DNA of 64,000 bases, from the NCBI GenBank assembly GCA_023245935.1, contig JAHFJM010000003.1:101070-165069 (forward strand), given 5' to 3'. The translations under genes were made by a program, and so were the position numbers. This DNA is from Candidatus Peribacteria bacterium (GTDB lineage Bacteria > Patescibacteriota > Gracilibacteria > Peribacterales > Peribacteraceae). Every line of letters starts with the position of its first letter. The stretch's first letter is position 1. The notes beneath the pieces were generated by a model. It was not told where the DNA came from, did not search any database, and saw only the letters and a list, made by a program, of their open reading frames with translations. Positions 33,224-45,006 of this stretch are shown piece by piece.

Positions 33224-34342
33224 ATGAAAAAAACTCTCGCTCTTGCTTCACTCCTGACACTTGCCCTCACGGCATGTGGCGGTCCGAAGACTGTTCGAAT
33301 CGGTTACATCGGTCCACTGACCGGTGACGCCGTATCGTACGGTGTCGATACACTCAATGGAGTACGCAATGCCGTGGATGAGGTGAATGCTGCAGGAGGT
33401 ATCGATGGTCGGCAGGTCGAACTTATTGCCGAAGACAGCAAATGCAACGGTGCCGATAGTGCAAGTGCGGTTCAGAAGCTCGTGAATGTAGATAAGGTTG
33501 TTGGCATTATCGGTGGTCAATGCAGTTCGGAAACGCTTGCGGCAGCTCCGATTGCCGAGGCTGGAAAAGTCGTGATGATTTCGCCGATTAGTTCCAATCC
33601 GGATATCACGACGGTCGGTGACTACATCTTCCGTGTGTACCCAAGCGATGCCCTCAAAGGAAAGGCGCTCGCAGCGTTCTTCACGAAGTCCGGATTCACG
33701 AAGGTGGCAATGATCAGCGAGAATACTGATTTTTGTCAGGGCGTTCGGTCGTCTGTGAAGAAAGATCTTCCGGCAGGTGTTGAGCTGGTTTTCGATGAGA
33801 ATGTTGATCCCGGAACGAAGGATTATCGAACGCTGATGACAAGACTGAAGAATATTAATTTCGATGTGATCATCCCGAATGGTCAGTCCGATGCGACGGT
33901 TGCGGAGATGGTAAAGCAGATGCGTGCTCTCGGTATGACACAACAGATTGTCGGTACGGATGTTGCCGATTCCGTCACACTCGGTGTCGTTGCCAAGGAA
34001 GCGGTTGAGGGTCTGAAAGTTCTCTCCGTGCCGTCTCTCGGCGAAGAGAATCCTGCAGCTGCAGCTTTTGCAACGAAATTCAGGCAGCAGTATGGTGAGC
34101 CGAAACAGACGATGTTCTTTGCAGCGCTTGCGTACGATGCAACGAATGTGATGCTCAAAAAGATCGGAGAGGCAGGCACCGGTGAAAAACTGAAGCAAGC
34201 TCTCTACGATCTAAAGGAGTATCAGGGTATTGCAGGAACATTCCATTTCGATAGCAACGGTGATGTCGTTGGCATTCCGTTTGCGATGAAGCAATTCAAG
34301 GACGGAAAACTCATGCAGTCGGAGATCGTTCCAATTCAGTAA
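33224..34342 (+). CDS. livK: branched-chain amino acid ABC transporter substrate-binding lipoprotein
   Basis: Lipobox LALTAC; VRIGYIGPLTGDAVSYG...GGIDGRQVELIAEDSKCN Peripla_BP_6-type sequence. Confidence 0.9.
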   Translation: MKKTLALASLLTLALTACGGPKTVRIGYIGPLTGDAVSYGVDTLNGVRNAVDEVNAAGGIDGRQVELIAEDSKCNGADSASAVQKLVNVDKVVGIIGGQCSSETLAAAPIAEAGKVVMISPISSNPDITTVGDYIFRVYPSDALKGKALAAFFTKSGFTKVAMISENTDFCQGVRSSVKKDLPAGVELVFDENVDPGTKDYRTLMTRLKNINFDVIIPNGQSDATVAEMVKQMRALGMTQQIVGTDVADSVTLGVVAKEAVEGLKVLSVPSLGEENPAAAAFATKFRQQYGEPKQTMFFAALAYDATNVMLKKIGEAGTGEKLKQALYDLKEYQGIAGTFHFDSNGDVVGIPFAMKQFKDGKLMQSEIVPIQ

Positions 34343-34360
34343 AAAATCGGATAGTAACCG

Positions 34361-34398
34361 GCGAATAGCGAATAGCAGCTTTGCTACTCGCTATTCGC
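34361..34398. repeat. heptanucleotide-based inverted repeat (GCGAATA.../...CGCTATTCGC) after livK
   Basis: GCGAATAGCGAATAGCagctttGCTACTCGCTATTCGC; can form a hairpin. Confidence 0.65.
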
Positions 34399-34446
34399 TT
34401 TACGATGTATTCCAGTTTGCAGTAAACGATAGGTACAATCCTCTCT

Positions 34447-35322
34447 GTGCAGCTCCTCCTCAACGCCCTCATCGCAGGATCCTTTGCGGCTCTGCTCGCT
34501 TCAGGATTGTCGCTTGTGTATGGAGTGCTCGGGATCTTCAATATGGCACTCGGGCAAATTGCGCTTGTTGGAGGATTAACGACATGGTGGCTTGCGTCGG
34601 TACTGTCACTTCCGCTTCCCTTCGCGATTGTCGGGGGAATCGTCGTCACAGCACTCGTCACATGGTTCGGCTTCGAATTCTTCGTCGCTCCATACTATCG
34701 ACGTCATCGTTTCCTCCCGCTGGTGACAACGATTGCACTCAGTATGGTGCTCGATGGATTGATTCTTGCTCTCTTTCATGAAGAACCGAAGACGATTGCC
34801 GCAGGCTCGAGAACACTCCTGCATGTCGGTGATGCCTTGATGTCCTACCAACAGCTCACGCTCATTCTCCTTACGATTCTCTTCCTTGCTGTTCTCACGT
34901 GGGTGCTCGTCGCGACATCGTTCGGTCGCCGTATCCGGGCGACGGTGCAACATCCACTCGCTGCGGAAAGTCTTGGGATTCGTTCGGGACTTCTTCACCG
35001 TATTCTCTTCATCATGAGTGGAGTACTTGCCGGATTTGCCGGTATTTATATTGGTATTGATCAGAACCTCACGCCGACGATTGGTTTTGCAATCACAATC
35101 AAAGCGTATGCCGCACTCATTGCCGGTGGCAAGGACAGTCTCAAAGGCACGATTGTCTGCGCGTACCTCATTGCCCTCCTCGAACAGCTTGCCGTCGGTA
35201 TTCCGTGGTTCGGATTCTATATACCGTCCGGGTACCAGAGCAGTGTTGCATTGCTTGTCATCATCTTCATTCTTCTCCTGAAGCCTCAGGGTATCTTTGG
35301 TTCCCGTACCCGCATCGCATAG
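34447..35322 (+). CDS. livH: branched-chain amino acid ABC transporter permease (LivH-type)
   Basis: GTG start; LLLNALIAGSFAALLASGLSLVYGVLGIFNMALGQIALVGG pattern; multiple TM segments. Confidence 0.9.
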   Translation: MQLLLNALIAGSFAALLASGLSLVYGVLGIFNMALGQIALVGGLTTWWLASVLSLPLPFAIVGGIVVTALVTWFGFEFFVAPYYRRHRFLPLVTTIALSMVLDGLILALFHEEPKTIAAGSRTLLHVGDALMSYQQLTLILLTILFLAVLTWVLVATSFGRRIRATVQHPLAAESLGIRSGLLHRILFIMSGVLAGFAGIYIGIDQNLTPTIGFAITIKAYAALIAGGKDSLKGTIVCAYLIALLEQLAVGIPWFGFYIPSGYQSSVALLVIIFILLLKPQGIFGSRTRIA

Positions 35323-35326
35323 CTCT

Positions 35327-36181
35327 ATGAATTACTTGTTCCACATTCTCACGATGATCGGCATCGTACTGCCCAATATTCTTGGCTATAACCTTATCTT
35401 CGGACGAGGAAAGATTCTGCATTTCGGTCCCATCGCGGTAAGCCTGATGTCGGCGTACGCAATTTTCCTGACACAGCGGGCAACCGGCAGCTATCTTCTT
35501 GCGATTCCGGCAGGGCTTGCAGCATCTCTTTTCATTTCAGCATTCTTCGCATGGCTTGCACTCCGGCTCGACAGCGATGCGCTCGGCATTCTGACGATTG
35601 CGATGCATTTGGCTCTCCTCGCAGTTGTTCTAAACTGGATATCACTGACTCGCGGTGCTCTTGGCATCCCGCAGATTCCGAGGATGCAGGGGCTTTCAAC
35701 GCAGCCTGCGTTTACTTTCATAGCAATCACTATCGGTGTTCTCTGGGCTTTCCTGATGCATCATATTCATCGTTCTGGTCTCGGCAGACAACTGTCTGCA
35801 CTTGCCGAGAACCGAGCTCATGCAGAAGCCCTCGGCATCAGCAGAATGCGTGTCATTCTCTCTGCATTTCTGATTTCCGGCATCGGTGCTTTCTTCTCCG
35901 CCTTTCTCTATCCGCAGTATATTTCACTCCTGCATCCGAATGATTACCAATTCAAAGATCTCATTTTCTACGTGATGTGCGTCGTTGCGGGAGGACCGGG
36001 CTCGGTACGAGGCGTTGCCCTTGCGACCGCTTTGCTCACGTGCCTGCAGGAGGGGATTCGTTTTCTCCCGTTGCCGTACTCGCTAATCGGTCCCGTGCGG
36101 CTTATTGTTTTCGGATGTATTTTGATTGTTGCCGTGTACATCAGGAGGAGGGAAATTTTTCCTATGCAACGCACTGTGTAG
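35327..36181 (+). CDS. livM: branched-chain amino acid ABC transporter permease (LivM-type)
   Basis: GYNLIFGRGKILHFGPIAVSLM..., LSALAENRAHAEALGISRMRVILSAFLISG. Confidence 0.88.
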   Translation: MNYLFHILTMIGIVLPNILGYNLIFGRGKILHFGPIAVSLMSAYAIFLTQRATGSYLLAIPAGLAASLFISAFFAWLALRLDSDALGILTIAMHLALLAVVLNWISLTRGALGIPQIPRMQGLSTQPAFTFIAITIGVLWAFLMHHIHRSGLGRQLSALAENRAHAEALGISRMRVILSAFLISGIGAFFSAFLYPQYISLLHPNDYQFKDLIFYVMCVVAGGPGSVRGVALATALLTCLQEGIRFLPLPYSLIGPVRLIVFGCILIVAVYIRRREIFPMQRTV

Positions 36182-37025
36182 CCGGTGTCGCATGCATCTT
36201 GCAGTACCCCTCACACGTCGGTTCACATGCTTCACAGCACAGAAATAAGCTGTGGCAGGGCTGGAAGCGGCAATCGAGATACCGATCGCACGGCTGGTTG
36301 CAGAAGTTGCAATTCGAGATGAATCGCTGGGGCAGCTTTCCGGGGAAGCGCAGCGTCATCCGGTCGTCGAAGACGAAGCACGAGCCTTCAAAGAAGCCAT
36401 CGGGGAATTTTTCGCAGTAGGTCACGATCCCGCCTTCGAGCTGGCGAACATCGGTGAAGCCATGCAACTTGAGAAGCGCGCTCGCTCTCTCGCAGCGAAT
36501 GCCTCCCGTGCAGTACGTGACTGTGCGGCGATGCTTGTACGGTTCCAAATCCGCAAGAAACTTCGGAAGATCTCTGAAGTTCTCCATCGTGAGTGTTTTC
36601 GCATTCCGAAAGCGACCGATTGCCGCTTCGTAGTCATTGCGCATGTCGAGAAGCACGAGGTCTTCATTCCGTTCCAGCGCTGCATGCAGCTCTTCCGGCG
36701 TGATGTACGGTGCCGCTTCTTTCGCACTCACGGCTTGTCGAAGCGTGACGACTTCGGGTCTTTGGCGCACGAAGAGCTTCTTGAAGGGATGTCCGTCACT
36801 GAGGGATTCTTTAAAAACGATTCCGGAGAATAGGGGATGTTCACCAAGCGCACACTTGTACTTCTCGATGTTTTCTTTCGTTCCCGAGCACGTTCCATTA
36901 ATGCCTTCGGAACTGATATAAATTCGCCCTTTCAGCTCCAGAGACTGTGCAAGCGCTCTGTGTTTCGTCGTTTCCTGCTCCGCATTCGGAATATCGACAT
37001 ACTTGTAGTAGAGGAGGACATGCAT
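36162..37025 (-). CDS. trhO: rhodanese-like tRNA uridine(34) hydroxylase
   Basis: GRIYISSEGINGTCSG, YCTGGIRCERASA, LEGGIVTYCE, C-terminal Cys cluster. Confidence 0.9.
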   Translation of the reverse strand: MHVLLYYKYVDIPNAEQETTKHRALAQSLELKGRIYISSEGINGTCSGTKENIEKYKCALGEHPLFSGIVFKESLSDGHPFKKLFVRQRPEVVTLRQAVSAKEAAPYITPEELHAALERNEDLVLLDMRNDYEAAIGRFRNAKTLTMENFRDLPKFLADLEPYKHRRTVTYCTGGIRCERASALLKLHGFTDVRQLEGGIVTYCEKFPDGFFEGSCFVFDDRMTLRFPGKLPQRFISNCNFCNQPCDRYLDCRFQPCHSLFLCCEACEPTCEGYCKMHATPATQCVA

Positions 37026-37047
37026 ACGAACATGATATCATCGCTTT

Positions 37048-37794
37048 GTGAAAGCTTATACCCTCATCACCGGCGCAAGCTCCGGCATCGGCGAAGCGAC
37101 CGCAAGGCGTTTTGCGAAAGAGGGGAGGAACCTGATCCTGATTGCGCGGCGTGAGGAGCGACTGAGAAAACTCGCAACAGAACTGAAGAAATCCGGAAGT
37201 GACGTGAGTGTTCATGCATGCGATATCACCGATCACGGCGCACTCGAAGATTTGTTTCGAAAGCTTCAGGATCAGCAGATCGACGTCGTCGTGAATAACG
37301 CGGGACTCGCGCTCGGAACAGAATCATTCGATCGGTACGATTTTAAAGACATCCAAACGATGATCGATACCAATATCACGGCGTTCATGAAGATCGCGCA
37401 TCTTTCGCTTCCGCTCCTCAAAAAAACCAAAGGACACTTGATCAATCTTGGCAGTATTGCGGGAAAAGAAACCTATGCAGGCGGCACCGTGTACTGTGCG
37501 ACGAAGCATTTCGTACACGCGTTCACGGGCGGGCTCCGGAAGGATCTGCTCGGTTCCGGCGTGCGCGTGACGACGATCGAACCGGGACGCGTCGAAACTG
37601 AGTTTTCCGTCGTGCGTCTGAAAGGGGATGCAGCGAAGGCGAAGAAAGTGTACGAAGGCTACAGACCGCTTCTGCCTGCGGACATTGCCGATGCGATCTG
37701 GTACGCGGTCAGTCGTCCGTCGCACGTGAACATTGAAGAAATGCTCGTAATGCCGACGGATCAGGCAGGACTGAACGTGAAGCTCAGTGCGTAG
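37048..37794 (+). CDS. SDR family NAD(P)-dependent oxidoreductase (YdfG-like)
   Basis: TGASSGIGEATARRFAKEG, NNAGLALG, YCATKHFVHAF. Confidence 0.92.
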   Translation: MKAYTLITGASSGIGEATARRFAKEGRNLILIARREERLRKLATELKKSGSDVSVHACDITDHGALEDLFRKLQDQQIDVVVNNAGLALGTESFDRYDFKDIQTMIDTNITAFMKIAHLSLPLLKKTKGHLINLGSIAGKETYAGGTVYCATKHFVHAFTGGLRKDLLGSGVRVTTIEPGRVETEFSVVRLKGDAAKAKKVYEGYRPLLPADIADAIWYAVSRPSHVNIEEMLVMPTDQAGLNVKLSA

Positions 37795-38137
37795 TGCGGT
37801 GGCTTGCTACCCATTCGTAGATTGTTTCCCCGATCCACGAGACTCCCGGAACGTACAGAAACGGTGCGAGGATCCAGAGGAGGGGAAGCGCAAAGCAGAG
37901 TCTTCGGAAAGCGAAAAATCCTTTTCTGAATGTTCCATCCTGCAGCTTGATATGCATTGCCGCATTCAGTTTCTCGAAGCTTATTTCCGGAGCGTAGTGA
38001 TTTCTCACTGCAGGATCGTGCAGATTTTCAAATTGCAGCACGGAGAACCAATCGAGTGCATGCAGGATCTTCATACTGCTTTTGCAGAGCCCGCAACGAC
38101 CGTCGTAGAGGAGAACGATGGGGGAGGTTGTTGTCAT
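37784..38137 (-). CDS. DCC family thiol-disulfide oxidoreductase (DUF393)
   Basis: VLLYDGRCGLCKSSMKIL motif. Confidence 0.88.
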   Translation of the reverse strand: MTTTSPIVLLYDGRCGLCKSSMKILHALDWFSVLQFENLHDPAVRNHYAPEISFEKLNAAMHIKLQDGTFRKGFFAFRRLCFALPLLWILAPFLYVPGVSWIGETIYEWVASHRTTH

Positions 38138-38150
38138 GGGATGACAGTGG

Positions 38151-39803
38151 CTATTTCCCCGCTTTCGTCAGCGGAAATCCGAGTGCGGTGAGAGCATCGG
38201 TCGTGCTGCCGAACACGCTGCCGTTTTGCATTTTCTCCCGGTACCAACGTACTTTCGAGAGCATCGGAGCGATCGATTCGCCGACGCCGGTCAGAATCAC
38301 TTTCCTCTCCCTGCTCTTCGCTTCTTTGATGATGTCCGCGAGTGTTTCGACTCCGTCGATATCGATGTAGAAGAGATTGCGGAGACTGAGGATGATCGTG
38401 TGACATCCGCGCAGCGATCGAATCGTGGATGCGTGTGCGATGCCGTTGAAGTACGTCAGTTCCCCGGCGAAACGGTACACGGTGATGTCTCCGTGATCCT
38501 CAAGCTCTTTGAGTTTTGTTTGAGGCACGCGTGCAACCATGCGTTTGTCTCGATGAATCGTAACCTCGCTCTGACCTTTGGAAAGTTGTTGCAGGAAGAG
38601 GAGCATTGCGACGGTGGAACCGGCGAGAATGCCGACGAGAGGATCGACCACCACCGTGAGCGCCGCGACGATGATCGAGAGGAAGAACATCGTCTTATCC
38701 ATCGTGAAGAGATTTCGGTAGTGCTCGAGTCCGATCATGCGGATTGCGACGTACATCAGGATCGATGCGACGACTGCGAGCGGAAGGTACTGGAAGCCCT
38801 GGAAGAGGAAGAACGAGAGGACGAGTACGAAGAGCGCATTCAGCCCGGAAGCGACCTTGGACGTTGCACCGCTCTTGATGTTCAGTGCCGTTCTCGCAAG
38901 CACGCCCGTAGCCGGGAGCCCTCCGACGAGACCGGAGAGGACGTTCGCGACGCCGAGACCGAACATCTCTTTCCGCTGATCGAATGGTTTCTCCGCTCTT
39001 GCCATCGAGTCGGCGATCTTCGCCGAGAGCAGGGTTTCAAGCATTGCGACGATTGCGGTGGTGAGGACTGCACTGAGAAATTTCGTATTGATCGCAGGAA
39101 GTTCGAAGTGAGGAATTGCGATGAGCTCGGCTTTGAATGTGCCGTACTTGTCGAAGAGCGTTGCAATATTCAGATGGATCCACCCGACGTTCGCCGCGTA
39201 ACCGATCGTAATCCCGATGATGGCAACGATCACGGGTCCGGGAACGCGAGGAACGAATTTCGCAAGGAGGAACAGAGCGATGAAGCAGAGAAGGAAGAGT
39301 GAAAACGACGTCGGATCAGTCTGACCGATCGAAGACAGCGATTCGACGACGTTGCGGATGAGCGTGTCATGAGCCGGAAGCTTGGGGAGCCCGAGTGCGG
39401 CATTCAGCTGTCCGAGCCCGATGATGAACGCGACACCGAGCGTGAACCCGTGTACGACCGCGGATGGAATGAAGACGATGTACTTGTCCCATTTGAGGGC
39501 GTAGCAGATCAGAATCAGGATGCCGGTGAGGATCGCGAGCATCGGAAGACTCTCGACGCCGAAGGAGAGTGCGTATGCCGTCAGGATGCCGGAGAGCGCT
39601 CCTGCAGGACCGATGACATTGAAGCGGCTGCCTGAAAAAACTGCGGCGGCAAGTCCCGCCCAGATCGCGGTGATGATGCCCATGATCGGTCTCGCACCCG
39701 AGGCGATCGCGAGTGACAGCGAGAGCGGGATCGAGATCAGCGCAACATTCAGTCCCGCTTTCCAGTTTTCCCGAACCAGCCGAAGTGACGAGGAAGAAGA
39801 CAT
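38151..39803 (-). CDS. SulP family inorganic anion transporter with STAS domain
   Basis: SIPLSLSLAIASGARPIMGIITAIWAGLAAAVFSGSRFNVIGPAGALSG and C-terminal STAS. Confidence 0.9.
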   Translation of the reverse strand: MSSSSSLRLVRENWKAGLNVALISIPLSLSLAIASGARPIMGIITAIWAGLAAAVFSGSRFNVIGPAGALSGILTAYALSFGVESLPMLAILTGILILICYALKWDKYIVFIPSAVVHGFTLGVAFIIGLGQLNAALGLPKLPAHDTLIRNVVESLSSIGQTDPTSFSLFLLCFIALFLLAKFVPRVPGPVIVAIIGITIGYAANVGWIHLNIATLFDKYGTFKAELIAIPHFELPAINTKFLSAVLTTAIVAMLETLLSAKIADSMARAEKPFDQRKEMFGLGVANVLSGLVGGLPATGVLARTALNIKSGATSKVASGLNALFVLVLSFFLFQGFQYLPLAVVASILMYVAIRMIGLEHYRNLFTMDKTMFFLSIIVAALTVVVDPLVGILAGSTVAMLLFLQQLSKGQSEVTIHRDKRMVARVPQTKLKELEDHGDITVYRFAGELTYFNGIAHASTIRSLRGCHTIILSLRNLFYIDIDGVETLADIIKEAKSRERKVILTGVGESIAPMLSKVRWYREKMQNGSVFGSTTDALTALGFPLTKAGK

Positions 39804-39807
39804 ATTT

Positions 39808-41040
39808 TTACTTGCTTGGCATCAGCAGCACAATCTCCCTTCCGACGAACTGATCGTTTCTTCGGTACAGGAGCGACAGACGATCGGGCAGCCAACCGGA
39901 GACGTGCGGTGGCATCACGGTGCGGTACCCGCACTCGGTGATGGTTGTCGCGATTTTCTTGAGTGGCATCATCTTCTTCTGCGCGTACCAGACGGGTATG
40001 GTCATCACGATCGGAGTACCGGGAAGAGACGCTCTGCAGTTTTGCAGAAACCCTGCAGCGAGATCGTCACTGTCACGCATATATTTTTCGATATCTTTGA
40101 CCGTTGGTCGATCCGAGAGCGAGGGACCGAGCGAACCTTCCGTCACGATGACGTCCGGTATCGTCTTTGAAAGATCGAACGGTTTCATTGCATCCTGTTT
40201 CCAGACGGTGCTTGCAGTGTCTTTCTTGAGAATCTTGTAGGTCTTTCTCGTCCACTCGATGTTCTTCTCGCAGCCGTTCACGGCTTTCAGCGACACATCG
40301 GACGCAAGGACGGTGTTTCCGCGAATCAAACATTCGATGGGGATGACGCCTGTTCCGCAGAACGGATCGAAGACAGTAGAGCTTTGAGCTTTGAGCTTTG
40401 AGCTTTGAGTGACGAGGTACTGACCGAAGTTCAGCAATATTTGTGCCAATTTTGGCGGAAGCAAGCCAACAGTCGTGTCCCGCACCGGTTTGCCGATGTC
40501 GCGAAGCGTGTAGGCTTTCACGTTCTGAGCGGCAACCGTCCGTCCGATCCACAGATCGTGTTTCTCCCGGATAATGGTCAGCTCGCAGCCCTTCTTCGGA
40601 TCAAGCAGCCCTTCATCATGGAGCACGATCGGCTTCGCCGCCTCGCGCTCGTTTCCGACGTACCGGCTCGGGACACCTTTCTTCTTGAGTCCGTTCTTGC
40701 ACGCACGGAAGAGTTCTTTCCCTTCCCTCGGCGGAATGCCCACAAGCCGAAGCGAAAATGTCGCCTTTCCCTTCACACTTGCGAGTTCCGCTGCAAGAAG
40801 TGCCGGAACATCGTTCAGTGTCACTACGGAGTTCCCCGTAATGCGTTTGGCGATAAGAATCGTGCCTCCGAGACGATTCAGAAAATCCTGTGTCAGTTCT
40901 TCGTTCGTCTCGAACGTGAGGAATTGGTTGCTGAGAAGGGCTTTCTTCTCCAAATCGGGAAGGAGTGCAGAGAGTTCTGCAGTCGAGATCGTCGGATTAT
41001 TTCCAAGAAGTGCGGCGTAGGTGTGCATGCCTGAGAGCAT
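39808..41040 (-). CDS. TRM11/THUMP-like SAM-dependent RNA methyltransferase
   Basis: VFDPFCGTGVIPIECLIRGNTVLASDVSLKAVNGCEKN motif I/II; interrupted just upstream of motif I by a heptamer array. Confidence 0.8.
   Translation of the reverse strand: MLSGMHTYAALLGNNPTISTAELSALLPDLEKKALLSNQFLTFETNEELTQDFLNRLGGTILIAKRITGNSVVTLNDVPALLAAELASVKGKATFSLRLVGIPPREGKELFRACKNGLKKKGVPSRYVGNEREAAKPIVLHDEGLLDPKKGCELTIIREKHDLWIGRTVAAQNVKAYTLRDIGKPVRDTTVGLLPPKLAQILLNFGQYLVTQSSKLKAQSSTVFDPFCGTGVIPIECLIRGNTVLASDVSLKAVNGCEKNIEWTRKTYKILKKDTASTVWKQDAMKPFDLSKTIPDVIVTEGSLGPSLSDRPTVKDIEKYMRDSDDLAAGFLQNCRASLPGTPIVMTIPVWYAQKKMMPLKKIATTITECGYRTVMPPHVSGWLPDRLSLLYRRNDQFVGREIVLLMPSK
40379..40406 (-). repeat. heptanucleotide array (GAGCTTT)x4 (=CTCAAAG family) inside the methyltransferase gene
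   Basis: Direct reading; encodes QSSKLKAQSS between QYLVT and VFDPFCGTG. Confidence 0.85.
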
Positions 41041-41056
41041 AGAGAGAAGTACCGTT

Positions 41057-41079
41057 AAAAAAAAGACCCTGACGGGTCT
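41057..41079 (-). terminator. intrinsic terminator (minus orientation has an 8-T tract; could be bidirectional)
   Basis: Minus strand AGACCC-GTCA-GGGTCT-TTTTTTT. Confidence 0.75.
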
Positions 41080-41640
41080 TTGTTTTTGTGTGCTGCCGGT
41101 GTCGTCATTGCCGTGAGGCTTTGCCGATAGGCAGGAACGTTGTTGTCCTTACGGACGCTGACTGCAGTGCTATGGTTTCTTGTTTCTCCTCGTAACCGGA
41201 CGAGGTCCCCGGACCGGTTCGCCATGAGAACCGTAAGGTTCAGAGGGAACACTGGGGAGTGGGTGTTGGGTGCACCCCACCTCGTTCCTGACGGAACTAT
41301 GCGGGGCGACGTCGCAGAGCAGAGAGAAGGATGGCTACAAGTGAGAACAGACGTTGCTATACCCAGAGTTGTGCAATTGAATGCGGTTGTGTGCCCGGGA
41401 GGAACGAGTGTAAGTTTCTGTAGACATCATCCTCTCTACTTTTTTTGCGGTGTTGTGAGGGAGCGGAGGATCGAGAGGGTCCGAGCGTCCTCGGACTGGT
41501 CGATCTGTTTGTTTTGGTCTGTGTGTTGGGCTCTTTGATGTGAAGACTGTTTGGAACCCTGTTCTTTTCCGTAGGGTTCATCGCATAGTACTCACGTCAG
41601 AATTTTCCGCAAGCATTAGGGCTCGCTGAGAATTTATTTT
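41080..41640 (-). ncRNA. candidate large structured non-coding RNA (strand tentative)
   Basis: No convincing ORF on either strand; many short perfect hairpins (41145-41156, 41188-41205, 41204-41215, 41228-41241, 41285-41296, 41479-41496) ending at a minus-strand terminator. Confidence 0.4.
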
Positions 41641-41720
41641 TGTATTTTGAATACAATTTGTGTACAAAAATCGACAAACGAACTTCATGGCATTGGAATC
41701 AAGGAATGTCGGTATCAAAA

Positions 41721-44172
<2,452 letters not shown>

Positions 44173-44177
44173 GAAGA

Positions 44178-44630
44178 ATGACTTTCCTTTCGTCTCCCAT
44201 TTCGTCAATGCACGTTGAACTCATCACATCAGAGGGCAGTGCCTACAGCGGAGAAGCCCTCTCCGTCACGCTGCCGAGCGGTACCGGTGAAATCACGGTG
44301 CTCAATCATCACATTCCGCTACTGACGACGGTCGAGCCGGGCACGGTGATCATCAGAAATTTGAGTGACGAACTTCTCTTCGCCGTTTCGCGCGGCGTCG
44401 TGCAAGTCGGGGAGGGGAGTATTCGCATTCTCTCGGATATCGCCGACAAAGCGGAGAGTCTGGAGGAGGATGCCATCGAGCTTGCGAAAACAAGAGCGGA
44501 GGAACTGAAGACAGCACGCAGAGCCGATGCCGAAGGGTACGCGGAGGCGACGGCAACGCTCGACCGGGAGCTCGCACGTCTTGCCACCACCCGTCGTCTC
44601 CGCTCACGCCGCCGCTTCGGCAGAGCGTAA
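44178..44630 (+). CDS. atpC: ATP synthase F1 subunit epsilon (start may be 44208)
   Basis: MHVELITSEGSAYSGEALSVTLPSGTGEITVLNHHIPLLTTVEPGTVII. Confidence 0.92.
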   Translation: MTFLSSPISSMHVELITSEGSAYSGEALSVTLPSGTGEITVLNHHIPLLTTVEPGTVIIRNLSDELLFAVSRGVVQVGEGSIRILSDIADKAESLEEDAIELAKTRAEELKTARRADAEGYAEATATLDRELARLATTRRLRSRRRFGRA

Positions 44631-44640
44631 TTTTTCGTCC

Positions 44641-45006
44641 ATGTTCACTCCCACCACACCATCGGCGCCAGGACAGCATCCGGTGAAGGATGTTGATCCG
44701 CGTGAGAGCACGGTGCTCGGGTTCGCATTCGCATGGGATCTTGGCTACACCATCGCGATTCCTGCTGTTGTATTCGGTCTCGGCGGAGGATACCTCGACA
44801 GGCACTTTAACAGTTCTCCGGCTTTTCTTCTCCTCGGACTCTTCATCGCATTCGTGACGTCGTTCATCGTCGTCGCACGCAAGGTGAAGGCCATCCTTGC
44901 GCGTATGCCGAAGACGCTCCCGAAGAAAAAGAAACAGAGTATTCCGGTCGATGTCGCTCTCGAACAGTCCGCTCTCCACGATCTCTTCCGTCCCCCGTCC
45001 GAATAA
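44641..45006 (+). CDS. AtpZ/AtpI-like ATP synthase-associated membrane protein
   Basis: FAWDLGYTIAIPAVVFGLGGGYLDRHFNSSPAFLLLGLFIAFVTSFIVV; TAATG overlap with atpB. Confidence 0.8.
   Translation: MFTPTTPSAPGQHPVKDVDPRESTVLGFAFAWDLGYTIAIPAVVFGLGGGYLDRHFNSSPAFLLLGLFIAFVTSFIVVARKVKAILARMPKTLPKKKKQSIPVDVALEQSALHDLFRPPSE

Noticed and set aside
33248-34198. 316-aa minus-strand ORF opposite livK
   Set aside because: Antisense to a clear substrate-binding lipoprotein gene.
38226-39302. 358-aa plus-strand ORF opposite the SulP gene
   Set aside because: Shadow ORF with biased charged composition; SulP reading frame is convincing on the other strand.
41055-41252. 65-aa minus-strand ORF in the 41-kb gap as a small protein
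   Set aside because: Reads through the terminator hairpin (ends DPSGSFF) and has no recognisable family; better explained as non-coding.
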